A DNA stretch of 64,000 bases from Phaeobacter sp. QD34_24 (GTDB lineage: Bacteria > Pseudomonadota > Alphaproteobacteria > Rhodobacterales > Rhodobacteraceae), in the NCBI RefSeq assembly GCF_028890115.1, contig NZ_JARCJD010000006.1, positions 124,001 to 188,000 on the forward strand, given 5' to 3'. Positions 7,466 to 16,244 of the stretch are shown piece after piece. Below the pieces are notes generated by a model, which saw only the letters and a program-made list of their open reading frames with translations, did not search any database and was not told the origin of the DNA. How positions within the stretch are numbered: the first letter of the stretch is position 1; each line of letters opens with the position of its first letter. A program made the translations under genes and the position numbers.

Positions 7466-7614
7466 CTCGGAATGAGGGCAACACAAGTCTGCGCCTCGTA
7501 AAGGAACGTAGGTAATCGAAGTTCCATTGTCAAGCGCGTTAAGCGCGCAATTTCTGCTTGTAAAGAAAGGAAACAAACGACTTTGCAGAACCCGGAGCGC
7601 CTTCTTCTATTTTC

Positions 7615-8895
7615 CTACCACACCCCATGCCGCCGCCGCACCGTTTCGGGACGCCCCGGCAACGAAAGACTCGCATCTCCACGGGCGCTGCGGGCGATCA
7701 CTTTGCCCTTGGACACAACGGCCAGCCGGGTTGGGCGCAGGCGGACGGCTTCGGTCGGGGTGCTGGCGTCCAGAACCACCAGGGAGGCATCGCCGCCGAC
7801 CTTCAACCCGTACCCCTCTAGCCCCATGATCTGGGCGTTGACCTCGGTCACCATGGTGAAACAGCGGGCCATCTCGTCGGGGTGGCTCATCTGCGCCACG
7901 TGCAGGCCCATGAAGGCCACATCCAGCATGTCCGCGGTGCCAAGGGAGTACCAGGGATCCAGCACGCAGTCCTGCCCCCAGCCGACCGGGATGCCAAGGG
8001 CCTGCATTTCCTTCACGCGAGTGAGCCCTCGGCGTTTGGGGAAGGTGTCGTGCCGCCCCTGCAGCATGATGTTGATCAAGGGGTTGGGGATGGCGGAAAC
8101 CCCGGCCTCGGCCATCAGCGGCAAGAGCTTTGAGACATAGTAATTGTCCATCGAATGCATCGAGGTCAGGTGACTGCCCGCAACCCGCCCCTGCAGGCCC
8201 AGCCGCTGGGTTTCATAGGCCAGCGTCTCGATATGGCGGGACAGGGGATCGTCGCTTTCGTCGCAGTGGATATCGACCATCAGACCCCGCTCGGCGGCGA
8301 TTTCGCAGAGGTCGCGCATCGAGGTGGCACCGTCCTGCATTGTGCGCTCGAAATGGGGGATGCCGCCGACCACATCGACCCCCATATCCAGCGCGCGGAT
8401 CACGTTCTCGCGGCCCGTCTTGCTGCGGTACAGCCCATCCTGCGGGAAGGCGACCAGCTGCAGGTCGATATACTCTTTGACCTTTTCCTTCACCTCCAGC
8501 ATGGCGGTAACGGTGTTGAGGTGATCGGGCGTGGTGTCCACATGGGAGCGGATCGCCAGCGTCCCCATGGAGGCGGCCCAGTCGCAATAGGTCAGCGCGC
8601 GCTCCACCATTTCCTCCACCGTGGCGATGTCGCGCAGCTCTCCCCAGAGGGAGATCCCTTCGAGCAGAGTACCCGAGGCGTTGAGCCGGGGAATGCCGTA
8701 GGACAGCGTCGCATCCAGGTGGAAATGCGGATCCACGAAGGGCGGGGAGACGAGGTCTCCGCTGGCGTCGATCACCTCACGCGCTTCGGCCTCTAGCTGG
8801 GAATCAATGGCGGTGATCTTGCCGCCCGCAATGCCGATATCGGCGACGGAGCCATCGGGCAGGGTACCGCCCTTGACGATCAGGTCGAACATCAT
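7615..8895 (-). CDS. Cytosine deaminase-like metal-dependent amidohydrolase
   Basis: 426-aa amidohydrolase-superfamily enzyme with a TIM-barrel metal site: HFHLD (H57, H59), the barrel His in VDIHCDESDDP (about 207), SHLTSMHSMD (about 243) and the catalytic Asp in WGQDCVLDPW (about 312). These match the CodA cytosine deaminase/isoguanine deaminase group, which lacks the carbamylated lysine. The start overlaps the upstream permease stop by 4 bp, and the gene ends the BMP-type transporter operon, so it likely deaminates the imported base or nucleoside product. Exact substrate (cytosine, isocytosine, another aminopyrimidine) is not decided by the sequence. Confidence 0.85.
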   Translation of the reverse strand: MMFDLIVKGGTLPDGSVADIGIAGGKITAIDSQLEAEAREVIDASGDLVSPPFVDPHFHLDATLSYGIPRLNASGTLLEGISLWGELRDIATVEEMVERALTYCDWAASMGTLAIRSHVDTTPDHLNTVTAMLEVKEKVKEYIDLQLVAFPQDGLYRSKTGRENVIRALDMGVDVVGGIPHFERTMQDGATSMRDLCEIAAERGLMVDIHCDESDDPLSRHIETLAYETQRLGLQGRVAGSHLTSMHSMDNYYVSKLLPLMAEAGVSAIPNPLINIMLQGRHDTFPKRRGLTRVKEMQALGIPVGWGQDCVLDPWYSLGTADMLDVAFMGLHVAQMSHPDEMARCFTMVTEVNAQIMGLEGYGLKVGGDASLVVLDASTPTEAVRLRPTRLAVVSKGKVIARSARGDASLSLPGRPETVRRRHGVW

Positions 8896-9836
8896 CTTTC
8901 CCCCTTGTTGAAGGGCACCATCAGGGCCGCCGGGATCTCGGCGCGGCGGGACATCACCACCAGCGCCAGAATGGACAGGATATAGGGCATCATCAGGAAG
9001 ACCTGATAGGGCACCACGGCGCCGATGCCGGTTTGTTGCAGGCGTATCTGTAGGGCGTCGAAGGCGGCAAACAGCACCGCGCCCAGCACCGCCTTGCCCG
9101 GTTTCCAGGCGCCAAAGACCACCAGCGCAATGCAGATCCAGCCGCGCCCGTTGACCATGTCGAAGAAGAAGCTGTCAAAGGCAGAGAGTGTCAGAAAGGC
9201 ACCGCCCACCGCCATGAAGCCGGATCCGACCACAACCGCGCCCATGCGGATCGCGGTGACCGACAGCCCTTGGGCGGCGACGGCTTGCGGGTTTTCCCCG
9301 GCGGCGCGCACCGCAAGGCCAAGGGGCGTGCGATAGAGCACCAGCGCCGTCAGCCCTGCCAGAATGAACGCAGCATAGGTGAGCGGTGTTTGCGAGAACA
9401 GCGCAGGGCCGACCAGTGGCAGGTCGGACAGAAGCGGGATCTCATAGGGCTGGAAAGCGGTGATTTTCGGCGGGGATGACACCTCGGGCAGGACCACGCG
9501 ATAGGTGTAGAAGGTGAGCGAAGTCGCCAGCAGCGTGAGGCCAACGCCGACCACATGCTGCGAGAGGCCAAAGGGCACCGAGAAAATGGAATGCACCAGC
9601 CCCAGCATCATCCCGGTCAGCAGGGCCACGGCAACCCCGCCCCAAAGCGGCAGACCGCCCCAGACCGCGATCCAGCCGGCAAAGGCACCCGCGACCATGA
9701 TACCCTCGATGCCGAGATTCAGAACCCCGGCGCGCTCGCAGATCAGCTCTCCGATGGTGGCGAAGATCAGAGGCGAGGCGATGCGGATGGCGGCGGCCCA
9801 GAAACTGGCGGACAGCAGGATGTCGATCAGCTCCAT
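8892..9836 (-). CDS. ABC transporter permease, nucleoside/BMP family (NupQ/YufQ type)
   Basis: Inner-membrane permease of 314 aa with about nine hydrophobic segments. It belongs to the BPD_transp_2 family; the GELICERAGVLNLGIEGIM block at about 27-45 is the conserved signature of permeases partnering BMP lipoproteins. The ATG at 9836 is used because this conserved N-terminal region begins there; the earlier open frame overlaps the other permease. It sits between the paired permease and the deaminase (4-bp overlap). It imports nucleosides or related purine/pyrimidine compounds by family knowledge. Confidence 0.88.
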   Translation of the reverse strand: MELIDILLSASFWAAAIRIASPLIFATIGELICERAGVLNLGIEGIMVAGAFAGWIAVWGGLPLWGGVAVALLTGMMLGLVHSIFSVPFGLSQHVVGVGLTLLATSLTFYTYRVVLPEVSSPPKITAFQPYEIPLLSDLPLVGPALFSQTPLTYAAFILAGLTALVLYRTPLGLAVRAAGENPQAVAAQGLSVTAIRMGAVVVGSGFMAVGGAFLTLSAFDSFFFDMVNGRGWICIALVVFGAWKPGKAVLGAVLFAAFDALQIRLQQTGIGAVVPYQVFLMMPYILSILALVVMSRRAEIPAALMVPFNKGER

Positions 9837-9837
9837 G

Positions 9838-10887
9838 TCAGTCCCTCCGCACGCGGAATTTGGTGAGAAGGATCGCCAGCACCATGAACAACAGCGCCGA
9901 GGCGAGCATGATATCGGCGAGATAGCTCGGCACACCCGCCGCGCGGCTCATGCTGTCGGCGCCCACAAAGATGGCGGCCACGAACAGCGCCGCGACAACC
10001 ACGCCCAGGGGGTGCAAGAGCGCGAGCATGGCGACCACGATGCCGGTGTAGCCAAAGCCAGGTGACAGATCGAGCGTCAGGGAGCCTTTGAGGCCCGAGA
10101 CCTCGGAAAACCCCGCAAGGCCCGCAAGCCCCCCGGACAAAAGCGCAGTCTTTAGGATGACTTTGGTCACGGGAATGCCGGCGAATGCGGCCGCCTCGGC
10201 GTTCTGGCCGACGGCGCGCATTTCATAGCCGAGCGTGGTGAGGGTGTTGATCACCCAGACCGCGATGGCGGCGATCAGCGCCAGGGCAAAGCCCCAGTGC
10301 AGGCGGAGCCCTTCGACGATGCGGGGCAGGCGGGCCTCAGGGATCAGTCGCGCGGATTTAGGCCAGCCCATGCCCATCGGGTCTTTCAGCGGCCCTTCGA
10401 GCAGGTAACTGACAAAGAGCAGAAAGATGAAGTTGAACAGCAGCGTGGTCACCACCTCGTCAACGCCCAGCCGGGTCTTGAGCAGGGCAGGCCCCAGCAG
10501 GATCAGCGCACCCGCCAGCATGGCGGCGATGGCGCAAAGTGCCAGCATCAGCGGCGCGGGCAGGGACAAGGCACCGGTGCCCAGAACGACGGTGATCACC
10601 GCGCCTGCGTATAGCTGAGCCTCGGCGCCGATGTTCCAGAGCTTGGCGCGAAAGGCCACCGCGATGGCCAGCCCGGTAAAGATCAAGGGCGTTGCGCTGT
10701 TGAGCGTCTCCAATATGGCGAATTTCGACCCGAAGGCGCCTTTCAGGATCAGGCCGAAGACCGCGAATGGATTGCCGCCCGCAATCATCGCCAAAAGCGC
10801 CGCCACCACAAAGGTCGCGCCAATCGCCAGCGCAGGCGGCAGGATGCGCCGCCCGAAGGAGGGCGCTGCTATGGGTTCAAGCCGCAT
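9838..10887 (-). CDS. ABC transporter permease, nucleoside/BMP family (NupP/YufP type)
   Basis: 349-aa permease of the BPD_transp_2 family, partner of the following one. Typical blocks are ALIFTGLAIAVAFRAKLWNIG-like sequence around 60-75 (Phe-x-Ala-x-Leu-Trp-Asn-Ile-Gly with GAEAQL after it), the loop GVDEVVTTLLFNF and GFGYTGIVVAMLALLHPLG. The ATG at 10887 overlaps the end of the ATPase gene by 11 bp, and its stop lies 1 bp before the next permease start, so the four transporter genes form a tight minus-strand operon. Substrate inferred from the BMP receptor and deaminase neighbours. Confidence 0.88.
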   Translation of the reverse strand: MRLEPIAAPSFGRRILPPALAIGATFVVAALLAMIAGGNPFAVFGLILKGAFGSKFAILETLNSATPLIFTGLAIAVAFRAKLWNIGAEAQLYAGAVITVVLGTGALSLPAPLMLALCAIAAMLAGALILLGPALLKTRLGVDEVVTTLLFNFIFLLFVSYLLEGPLKDPMGMGWPKSARLIPEARLPRIVEGLRLHWGFALALIAAIAVWVINTLTTLGYEMRAVGQNAEAAAFAGIPVTKVILKTALLSGGLAGLAGFSEVSGLKGSLTLDLSPGFGYTGIVVAMLALLHPLGVVVAALFVAAIFVGADSMSRAAGVPSYLADIMLASALLFMVLAILLTKFRVRRD

Positions 10888-12421
10888 CTGTATGCCCCTT
10901 CTCAAAACCCTCGCCCGCCATCCAGCGGCCCAGATCCTCGGGGCGCATGGTGCCGCGGGCAAATTCCGGGCTGAGCCGCCCTTCGGAGATCACATGGATC
11001 ACATCGGACAAGCGCATGATTTCGTCGAGGTCTTCCGAAATCAGCAATACCGCAGCGCCGCGGTCACGGGCCTTGGCCAGTTGTTCATGCACATAGTTGA
11101 CCGCGCCAATGTCCAGACCGCGCACCGGCTGGTTGGCGAGGATGATGTCCGGTGCCCCCTCCAGCACCCGGCCCAGGATCAGCTTCTGCATATTGCCGCC
11201 CGACAAAAGGCGAATGCGGATGTCCGGGCCGGGGCAGCGGATGTCGTAGCCTGCGATCAGTTTCTGGGCGAAGGCGCGCGCGCCGCTCCAGTCAAGCCAG
11301 CCGCGCGAGCTGAACCGGGTGGCATAGGTTTCAAGGATGGCGTTTTCGGTGAGGTCGAAATCGGCGATGGTGCCGGTCTTGTGCCGGTCCTCGGGAATGC
11401 GGGCCACGCCATTGGCGATGGCGGCGCGGGGCGACCAGCCTTTTGGAGAGGCTCCGTGCAGCTCCATGCTGCCGCTGGCCGGGGCGATGAGGCCCGAGAT
11501 CAGATCGGACAGCGCCGCCTGCCCGTTGCCGGACACCCCGGCCAGCCCGGTGATCTGACCCGCGCGCAGGTCAAGGCTGACGCGGGCAAGGCCCGGTGCG
11601 GATCCTGCCCCCGGCGTGGTCACATCGCGTAAGGTCAAAAGCGGCGCGCCGGGGTTGGCAGGTGCGATGCTGGGTGCGCTCACCTCGGCGCCGACCATAA
11701 GCGCGGCCAGTTCCTCGCCATGGGTATCTGTGGTGGCGCGTTCGGCCACAAGGCGGCCGTGGCGCAGCACCAGCACGCGGTCGGAAATCGCCATGACCTC
11801 ATGCAATTTATGGGAAATGAAGATCACCGACAGCCCCGAGGCAATCGCCTCGCGCAGGGTGGCGAACAGGGCGTCGGCCTCCTGCGGGGTCAGCACCGCG
11901 GTGGGTTCGTCCAGGATCAGGATTTTCGCATCCCGGTACAGGGCCTTCAGGATCTCGACCCGCTGGCGTTCCCCCACGGTGAGACGGCCCACCTTGGCGC
12001 CGGGGTCGACCTTCAGGTGAAACCGCTCCGACAGGGCACGGATGCGGGCCTTGGCGGCGGCGGGTTTGAGGCTGGCGGTACTGAGCGCATCAACCCCCAG
12101 CACGATGTTTTCCCAGACCGTCAGGTTCCCGGCGAGGGTGAAATGCTGGTGCACCATGCCGACGCCAGCGTCCAGCGCGGCGCGCGGATCGCCTGCGGGC
12201 AGCGGCTGGCCGAACAGCTCGACCGATCCTTCATCGGCGGTGTATTGGCCGAAAAGGATATTCATCAGCGTGGTCTTGCCCGCGCCGTTTTCCCCTAATA
12301 GAGCGATCACCTCGCCCCGGTGTAGGGCAAAGCTGACGTCTTCATTGGCGGTGACGGGGCCGAACCGTTTGGTGATGCCGTCAAGGCGCAGGACAACCTG
12401 CGCCTTTTCTTTTTGTGTCAT
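10877..12421 (-). CDS. ABC transporter ATP-binding protein with two ABC domains (NupO/YufO type)
   Basis: 514-aa tandem ATPase of a BMP-type importer. The N-terminal domain has a full set: Walker A LGENGAGKTT, signature LTVGERQRVEILKAL, Walker B ILILDEPTAVLTP, switch FISHKLHEV. The C-terminal domain has a degenerate Walker A (GVSGNGQAAL), signature LLSGGNMQKLILGRVL and a modified Walker B (IILANQPVRGLDIGA), as is normal for nucleoside- and sugar-importer tandem ATPases. The ATG at 12421 (MTQKEKAQ) was chosen because the family similarity starts directly after it and the receptor gene ends 16 bp upstream; the longer frame gives only low-complexity sequence. Confidence 0.9.
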   Translation of the reverse strand: MTQKEKAQVVLRLDGITKRFGPVTANEDVSFALHRGEVIALLGENGAGKTTLMNILFGQYTADEGSVELFGQPLPAGDPRAALDAGVGMVHQHFTLAGNLTVWENIVLGVDALSTASLKPAAAKARIRALSERFHLKVDPGAKVGRLTVGERQRVEILKALYRDAKILILDEPTAVLTPQEADALFATLREAIASGLSVIFISHKLHEVMAISDRVLVLRHGRLVAERATTDTHGEELAALMVGAEVSAPSIAPANPGAPLLTLRDVTTPGAGSAPGLARVSLDLRAGQITGLAGVSGNGQAALSDLISGLIAPASGSMELHGASPKGWSPRAAIANGVARIPEDRHKTGTIADFDLTENAILETYATRFSSRGWLDWSGARAFAQKLIAGYDIRCPGPDIRIRLLSGGNMQKLILGRVLEGAPDIILANQPVRGLDIGAVNYVHEQLAKARDRGAAVLLISEDLDEIMRLSDVIHVISEGRLSPEFARGTMRPEDLGRWMAGEGFEKGHTDAA

Positions 12422-12437
12422 GAACGCGCAGCCCGGA

Positions 12438-13463
12438 TCACGAGGATTTGGGTTCGTCGTCGTTGATCGCAACGGTGTAGGAACCATCCTTGATCGCGGC
12501 GGTGCGGGCGGCGACCAGATCCAGCGCCTCTTGCGGGATCTTGCCTTCGAAGGTGCCATAGGGTGCCAGCGAGCAGCCGCCTTCCTTCATGAAGGAATAG
12601 GTCCCGTAATCGGCGGCGCTGAAAGAGCCCGCCTTGACCGCTGCAATGGCCGCATCCAGCGTCGGCTCGAAATGCCAGATCGCCGAGGCCACCACGGTTT
12701 CGGGGTAATCGGCCTGGGTGTCGATCACGTTGCCGATCGCCAAAATACCCTTTTCCTTGGCCGCATCCGAGACGCCAAAGCGTTCGGCATAAAGGATATC
12801 GGCGCCGTTCTCGATCATGGCGAAGGCGGTTTCTTTTGCTTTTGGCGGATCGAACCAGGAACCGATGAAGGAGACCTGGAACTTCATTTCCGGGTTCATC
12901 TCGCGCGCACCGGCCATGAAGGCGTGCATCAGGCGGTTCACCTCGGGGATCGGGAAGCCGCCGACCATGCCGATATTGCCGGATTTCGACATGGCGCCCG
13001 CGATGATACCCGACAGGTAGGCCGCATCCTGGATGTAGTTGTCAAAGACCGAGAGGTTCTGGATCGCAGCGTCTTCCTTGAAGGAGGAGCCCATCAGGAA
13101 GGCCACATCCGGATAGTCGGCCATGACCTCGCGCGCCTCGGCCTCGACGCCGAAGATCTCACCGATGATCATCTGGTAGCCCTGTTCGGCATATTCGCGC
13201 ATGACGCGGGAATAGTCCGAGTTCGAGGTGTTCTCGGAATAGGTATAGCTGATGTCGCCGCGGTCCTGCGCAGCGAGGGCGGCCACGTGAATGCGGCTGA
13301 CCCATTGCTGTTCGACCGGTACGGTATAGATGCCCGCAACCTTCAAAGGCTCGGCCGCGAACAGGGTGTTCGGAGTGGCCAATGCGCCCGCAGTCAAGGC
13401 AGCAGCGGCGCTGGTGGTCAGGAAGTGGCGACGCGACAGAACGCCCGTGGTTTGATCTTTCAT
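12438..13463 (-). CDS. BMP-family ABC transporter substrate-binding protein
   Basis: 341-aa periplasmic receptor of the BMP (basic membrane protein/PnrA) family, which binds nucleosides and related ligands. The N-terminus has a Tat-type signal (LSRRHFLTTSAAAALTAG) with an Ala-rich h-region and a cut site before AEPLKVAGIYTVP. Family features include DPPKAKETAFAMIENGADIL and AERFGVSDAAKEKG. There is no lipobox, so it should be soluble in the periplasm. It is the first gene of the bmp-ATPase-permease-permease-deaminase operon. The Tat signal implies export after folding. Confidence 0.9.
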   Translation of the reverse strand: MKDQTTGVLSRRHFLTTSAAAALTAGALATPNTLFAAEPLKVAGIYTVPVEQQWVSRIHVAALAAQDRGDISYTYSENTSNSDYSRVMREYAEQGYQMIIGEIFGVEAEAREVMADYPDVAFLMGSSFKEDAAIQNLSVFDNYIQDAAYLSGIIAGAMSKSGNIGMVGGFPIPEVNRLMHAFMAGAREMNPEMKFQVSFIGSWFDPPKAKETAFAMIENGADILYAERFGVSDAAKEKGILAIGNVIDTQADYPETVVASAIWHFEPTLDAAIAAVKAGSFSAADYGTYSFMKEGGCSLAPYGTFEGKIPQEALDLVAARTAAIKDGSYTVAINDDEPKSS

Positions 13464-13669
13464 GGAACAATCCCCCTGTTGAAATCAGCCCCTGTTAAAT
13501 CCGGGACCATTGTCCAATCGGTAAAAATCTTAGCCCGCGCAGACAAGCGGGCCGACGTTGGAAGCTTATTCTTTGAAGCCTGCGCTCAAATTATGGGCGT
13601 TTGCAAGAATTTTCGCCACTTTGCGCGCCGCTGAGCGGATGGGGGAAGGGCGTTGGCTTAGGGGATATG

Positions 13670-13693
13670 CCGCGCCCCGGATCCGGGGCGCGG
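13670..13693 (-). terminator. 24-nt perfect palindrome downstream of the acyl-CoA synthetase gene
   Basis: CCGCGCCCCGG-AT-CCGGGGCGCGG can pair over its whole length and lies 22 bp past the stop of the acyl-CoA synthetase gene. No T-run follows, so it may act as an mRNA 3'-end stabiliser or a Rho-assisted stop rather than a classical terminator. The rest of the 250-bp gap up to the bmp gene shows no coding potential; it should carry the bmp promoter. Confidence 0.5.
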
Positions 13694-13714
13694 CCTTGGA
13701 GGGCAGAGCCGTAT

Positions 13715-15337
13715 CTAGGCGTCTTGCCCGTCGAAGACACCGGCATAGGCGATGCGCAGATCGCGTTTCAGGATCTTGCCGCTGGCGTTCTTGGGCAGGG
13801 CCTCGGTCAGGGCGATATGCTTGGGGCTTTTGAAGTGGGACAGCGTTTCGCGGCAATAGTCCATCAGCGCCTCGATGGTGACCTCCTCGCCCGGTTTCGC
13901 CACGACAATAGCGGTCACCGCCTCGATCCACTTGGGGTGGGGCACGCCGAAGACGGCGACCTCGGCCACGGCGGGATGGCGGAAGATGGCTTCCTCCACC
14001 TCGCGGCTGGCCACGTTTTCGCCGCCTGTCTTGATCATGTCCTTCTTGCGGTCGACGACATAGAGATAGCCGTCCTCGTCAAACCGCCCCAGATCGCCCG
14101 AGTGGAACCAGCCGCCCTCAAACGCTTCCGCCGTCTTGGCGGGATCCTTGTAGTAACCCAGGATCAGATGCGGGCTGCGGTGCACGATCTCGCCCACCTC
14201 GCCCACGGGCAGGTCGTTGCCCGCATCATCCACCACGCGGGTTTCCACATTGAGCGCGGGCCGCCCGGCAGAGCCGAGCTTGCTCAGCTGTTCATGGGGC
14301 AGGAGGATGGTGGCGACGGGGGCCATTTCCGTCTGGCCGTAGAAGTTGAACAGGCGCAGGTTCGGCAGGCGCGTGGTCAGTTCCTCGATGATCGCGGTCG
14401 GCATGATCGAGGCGCCGTAGTAGCCCTTGCGCAGGGCGCTGAGGTCGGTCTTGTCGAAATCCGGGTGGCGCAGCAGCGCGATCCAGACGGTGGGCGGGCA
14501 AAAGAGCTTGGTGACGCCCTCGGCGGCGATGGCTTCCAGCATCTTGCCGGGATCCGCGGCCTCCATCAGGATGCTGGTCGCGCCCAGATACAGGTCCGGC
14601 GTCAGGAAGCAGTCGAGCTGCGCACAGTGGAACAGCGGCAGGCAGTGGAGTTCGATGTCGTCGGCGGCCATCTCGCCATCGCTGATGCAGCTGCCGTATT
14701 GGGCAAAAAGCGCATCCGAGGACAACAGCGCGCCCTTGGGGCGGGATTCCGTGCCGCTGGTGTACATCATCTGGATCGGATCATCGCCTGCGATCTCGAC
14801 ATAGGGCGCGCTATCGTCGGCGTGGTCGAACAGCGGCTCGGCGGCCTCCCAGCCGGTCGGCAGGCTCTCCATTGCATGAGAGATCGACAGGCGGAACTGC
14901 ATCGGCTGATCCAGCTGCGCAAGGGCCGCATCAGCGGTGGCGCAAAGGGCGTCCTCGGAAATGATGGCCCGGGCGCCGGAATGATCCAGGATATAGGCGA
15001 CGTCCTCGGCGCTGAGCATGAAATTGACCGGGGTGGTCACCGCACCGAGCCGCGCCAGCGCCATGCGAAAGACCACGAAGGCGCGGTTGTTATGGGAAAA
15101 GAGTGCGATGCGGTCGCCCTTGGTGACGCCGCGTGCGGCCAGCGCATTGGCGCAGCGGTTCACCAGCCGGTCAAGCTCTGCGAAACTGTCGCGCTGGCCG
15201 CGAAAGACCAGCGCGGTCTTGTTCGGTGTACGGGCGGCGCTGCGGCGCAAGAGATCGCCCAGCTGCTGGCTGCGCGCGCGGGCGATGGTGGCGGAGAGCT
15301 GCGAGTCCTGTGGATCGGCGGGGGCCGGTGTTGTCAT
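13715..15337 (-). CDS. AMP-dependent acyl-CoA synthetase/ligase
   Basis: 540-aa ANL-superfamily enzyme that activates a carboxylic acid to an acyl-AMP and then to acyl-CoA. Motifs in order: P-loop [18 protein letters not shown] (about 175-192), [13 protein letters not shown], hinge region [20 protein letters not shown], the [14 protein letters not shown] loop and the C-terminal catalytic lysine in [13 protein letters not shown]. The ATG at 15337 has a strong GGGAGGAAAAC ribosome-binding site; earlier in-frame codons lack one. It stands alone, transcribed away from the exporter operon. Chain length or aromatic substrate cannot be read from the motifs. Confidence 0.88.
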   Translation of the reverse strand: MTTPAPADPQDSQLSATIARARSQQLGDLLRRSAARTPNKTALVFRGQRDSFAELDRLVNRCANALAARGVTKGDRIALFSHNNRAFVVFRMALARLGAVTTPVNFMLSAEDVAYILDHSGARAIISEDALCATADAALAQLDQPMQFRLSISHAMESLPTGWEAAEPLFDHADDSAPYVEIAGDDPIQMMYTSGTESRPKGALLSSDALFAQYGSCISDGEMAADDIELHCLPLFHCAQLDCFLTPDLYLGATSILMEAADPGKMLEAIAAEGVTKLFCPPTVWIALLRHPDFDKTDLSALRKGYYGASIMPTAIIEELTTRLPNLRLFNFYGQTEMAPVATILLPHEQLSKLGSAGRPALNVETRVVDDAGNDLPVGEVGEIVHRSPHLILGYYKDPAKTAEAFEGGWFHSGDLGRFDEDGYLYVVDRKKDMIKTGGENVASREVEEAIFRHPAVAEVAVFGVPHPKWIEAVTAIVVAKPGEEVTIEALMDYCRETLSHFKSPKHIALTEALPKNASGKILKRDLRIAYAGVFDGQDA

Positions 15338-15532
15338 GTTTTCCTCCCTGGTTCTGGCGGCGATCCTGCCAACTGCCCAGATTTCGTCAAGCATTATAAG
15401 TCTCTATCCCTTTGTCACGCTGCGTGCCGCCCCCGCGCCGCGCTGGATTTCAATTCAGGCTTTGGTTTCAGCTTGAGCCATGTCAAAGTCTCTGCATTGC
15501 AGCATGCCTATCCCTTTGGGGCAGAGGTGATT

Positions 15533-16240
15533 ATGAAAGACGTCGTTTTCAAAACCGAAGGTGTCACCAAGGTCTATGACACCGGCACCCAGAAGGTGCA
15601 TGCGCTTGCCGGGGTGGATCTGGAGCTGTTCACCGGCGAATTGGTGGTGCTGCTGGGGCCATCGGGGAGCGGCAAGTCGACGCTGCTGAACATTCTGGGC
15701 GGGCTGGATCATGCCACTGATGGTCGGGTCTGGTTTCGCGACCAGGAGCTAACTCGCATGAATGACCGTGGCCTGACGCGCTATCGGCGCGATCACGTCG
15801 GCTTTGTCTTTCAGTTCTACAATCTGGTGCCCAGCCTTACGGCCTGGGAAAACGTGCAGCTGGTGACCGATGTGGCCCGCAACCCGATGCCGCCCGAAGA
15901 GGCGCTGAAGGAAGTCGGCCTGGGCGCCCGCATGGATCACTTCCCGGCAGAGATGTCAGGGGGCGAACAGCAGCGCGTCGCCATTGCCCGTGCCATCGCC
16001 AAACGCCCCGAGATCCTGTTGTGCGATGAACCGACAGGCGCCTTGGACAGCAAGACCGGCGTTCAGGTGCTGGAGGCGTTGCAGCGCATCAACGAGACCA
16101 CCGGCACCACCACCGTGGTGATCACCCATAACGCGGCGATCCGGCAGATGGCGCATCGGGTGATCTGGTTCCAGGACGGCAAGATCCGCCTGGTGGAGGA
16201 AAACGCCACCCAGCTCGCCCCTGCCGAGATCGAGTGGTAG
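15533..16240 (+). CDS. ABC transporter ATP-binding protein, MacB/LolD type
   Basis: 235-aa ATPase of a type VII (MacB/LolCDE-like) ABC system. Walker [10 protein letters not shown] (about 43-51), Q-loop [17 protein letters not shown], signature [15 protein letters not shown], Walker [13 protein letters not shown] and switch VVITHN. The start ATG at 15533 follows AGAGGTGA; the frame stays open for more than 600 codons upstream, antisense to the acyl-CoA synthetase, but that part is a GC-driven shadow. It is followed by a large FtsX-domain permease and an HlyD-type adaptor, so it powers an efflux or envelope-transport complex. Confidence 0.9.
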   Translation: MKDVVFKTEGVTKVYDTGTQKVHALAGVDLELFTGELVVLLGPSGSGKSTLLNILGGLDHATDGRVWFRDQELTRMNDRGLTRYRRDHVGFVFQFYNLVPSLTAWENVQLVTDVARNPMPPEEALKEVGLGARMDHFPAEMSGGEQQRVAIARAIAKRPEILLCDEPTGALDSKTGVQVLEALQRINETTGTTTVVITHNAAIRQMAHRVIWFQDGKIRLVEENATQLAPAEIEW

Positions 16241-16244
16241 GGCG

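Noticed and set aside
12042-13634. 530-codon plus-strand frame across the BMP receptor and tandem ATPase genes
   Set aside because: Shadow of GC-rich minus-strand genes with full domain motifs; the translation has no recognisable family.
13601-15532. Plus-strand open frame of more than 600 codons running into the MacB-type ATPase
   Set aside because: It is antisense to the acyl-CoA synthetase, whose motifs are complete on the minus strand; only the last 235 codons from 15533 form a real protein.
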